A stretch of DNA of 41,505 bases from a virus, in IMG/VR virus record IMGVR_UViG_3300021083_000089, positions 1-41,505 of that record; one strand, written 5' to 3'. Both the position numbers and the translations under genes were made by a program. Shown here piece by piece: positions 40,897 through 41,505 of this stretch. The notes beneath the pieces were generated by a model, which had not been told where the DNA came from, did no database searches, and was given only the letters and a program-made list of their open reading frames with translations. Numbering within the stretch: the stretch's first letter is position 1; the number at the start of each line of letters is the position of its first letter.

Positions 40897-41505
40897 ATGA
40901 CCAATAATCAAGGCGGCAAACATATAGCACAGGCCATTCTGCAAGTATACAGCAAGGTCGGGTACGTGCTGAAATCGGGCTACAATAGTCACCAGAAAAA
41001 CAAATTCGCTGGTGAGGATGATTTTATCAAAACGCTCAGGCCATTTATGATAGAGGCGGGGCTGGTATTCTATCCCACTTCGATAATCGGCGAGTGCAAG
41101 CCTATTGGCACTGAGGAGAAGCCAAAAAACCACGCGGCATATATTTACACCTTCCGAATCCTTCATGCGGAATCGGGAGAGTTTATCGAGGTTGCCGCAA
41201 CAGGAGAAGGAACGGGCAATGATGATAAGTCAAGCTATAAGGCTGCAACGGGGGCATTGAAGTACGCCCTACGGCAAGCGTTTATGATCGAAACGGGTGA
41301 CGACCCAGACAAGGACATTGTGGTTAAGAAGGAGAAAGAGGAGGCCGCAGCCAAAGCTGAGGGGAAGAGAAAAGAGGAAGCTGGATATATCATAGATACT
41401 GGTGGAGATTGGACAGATTACACAAGTGCGGTGCTATTGTTGATCAAGAACTGTACGAGCTTTGAACAATTCAACGCCATACGTATAGCAAATAAGGAAG
41501 GCCTT
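40897..41505 (+). CDS. erf: ERF-family single-strand annealing protein, open at the right edge
   Basis: The frame from the ATG at 40897 stays open to the last base (203 codons, no stop). It carries ERF-family features: HIAQAILQVYSKVGYVLKSG, AYIYTFRILHAESGEFIEV, then ATGEGTGNDDKSSYKAATGALKYALRQAFMIETGDDPD and a charged linker. ERF proteins anneal single strands in recombination-dependent replication. If the window is circular the frame would end nine codons into the left edge, giving about 212 residues. The last gene of the rightward operon in view. Confidence 0.82.
   Translation, partial: MTNNQGGKHIAQAILQVYSKVGYVLKSGYNSHQKNKFAGEDDFIKTLRPFMIEAGLVFYPTSIIGECKPIGTEEKPKNHAAYIYTFRILHAESGEFIEVAATGEGTGNDDKSSYKAATGALKYALRQAFMIETGDDPDKDIVVKKEKEEAAAKAEGKRKEEAGYIIDTGGDWTDYTSAVLLLIKNCTSFEQFNAIRIANKEGL

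Noticed and set aside
40864-41166. Minus-strand open frame of about 100 residues with hydrophobic stretches
   Set aside because: It lies opposite the ERF gene, which has clear family motifs, and has no ribosome site.
1-41505. tRNA genes, insertion sequences, CRISPR arrays, integrase or transposase genes
   Set aside because: I looked for tRNA-like cloverleaf elements, DDE or tyrosine recombinase motifs and IS ends by reading and saw none; a tRNA scan was not possible.

Overview
The window is most of a tailed phage or prophage genome, probably a contractile-tailed (myovirus) phage of a moderately AT-rich Gram-negative bacterium. The myovirus call rests on a DUF3383-type sheath, a DUF3277-type tube, a tape measure, a Gp138-like spike, a J-type baseplate protein and DUF2612. 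The Gram-negative call rests on an overlapping two-component spanin pair whose outer member has a lipobox. The virion genes resemble the compact myovirus set known from KPP10/Pam3/XM1-like phages (DUF1073 portal, MuF-type minor head protein, DUF2213 protease/scaffold, DUF2184 capsid). I cannot name the host.

Layout. Positions 1-1780 (+) hold small early or accessory genes, including a decayed P63C-domain gene. Positions 1777-33635 are almost entirely on the minus strand and are read from right to left: a small gene with its own promoter (33635), an HTH/DUF6362-like protein, small and large terminase, portal, minor head protein, protease/scaffold, decoration protein, capsid, neck and completion proteins, sheath, tube, chaperone G/GT, tape measure, baseplate, fibres, a putative tailspike, holins, SleB-like endolysin, spanins, a hendecad-repeat protein and a Gp49-like protein. 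Two plus-strand islands interrupt this block: an XRE regulator (3043-3249), and a two-gene cassette (27983-28413) between portal and minor head protein. Positions 33700-34025 are gene-free and rich in GATGTGAAAG-like repeats, a probable replication origin. Positions 34095-39542 (+) encode a Toprim-VirE primase-helicase, a small HTH protein, several small proteins, a DEAH-type helicase with a zinc ribbon, and a VRR-NUC nuclease. Positions 39512-40041 are a lambda-like control region: a leaderless small HTH gene and a partner on the minus strand, two palindromic operators and a divergent rightward promoter. The rightward operon (40089-41505) ends in an ERF-type recombinase that is still open at the right edge.

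The plus-strand operon at the right edge appears to continue into the plus-strand genes at the left edge, so the sequence may be a circularly permuted genome opened near the ERF gene. This is inference only.

The most interesting points are: (i) the plus-strand cassette, a small acidic protein followed by a 58-residue HTH protein behind its own repeat-studded promoter, an architecture like anti-CRISPR/Aca loci; (ii) a 177-codon open frame continuing in phase after the portal UAA stop, with no usual start codon but recognisable protein-like sequence; (iii) a T_TTT_TTT programmed frameshift in the tail chaperone gene; (iv) a frameshift at a G4 run that splits the tailspike gene; (v) three copies of a 19-bp palindromic operator linking two distant promoters; and (vi) a protein built from nine 11-residue repeats.
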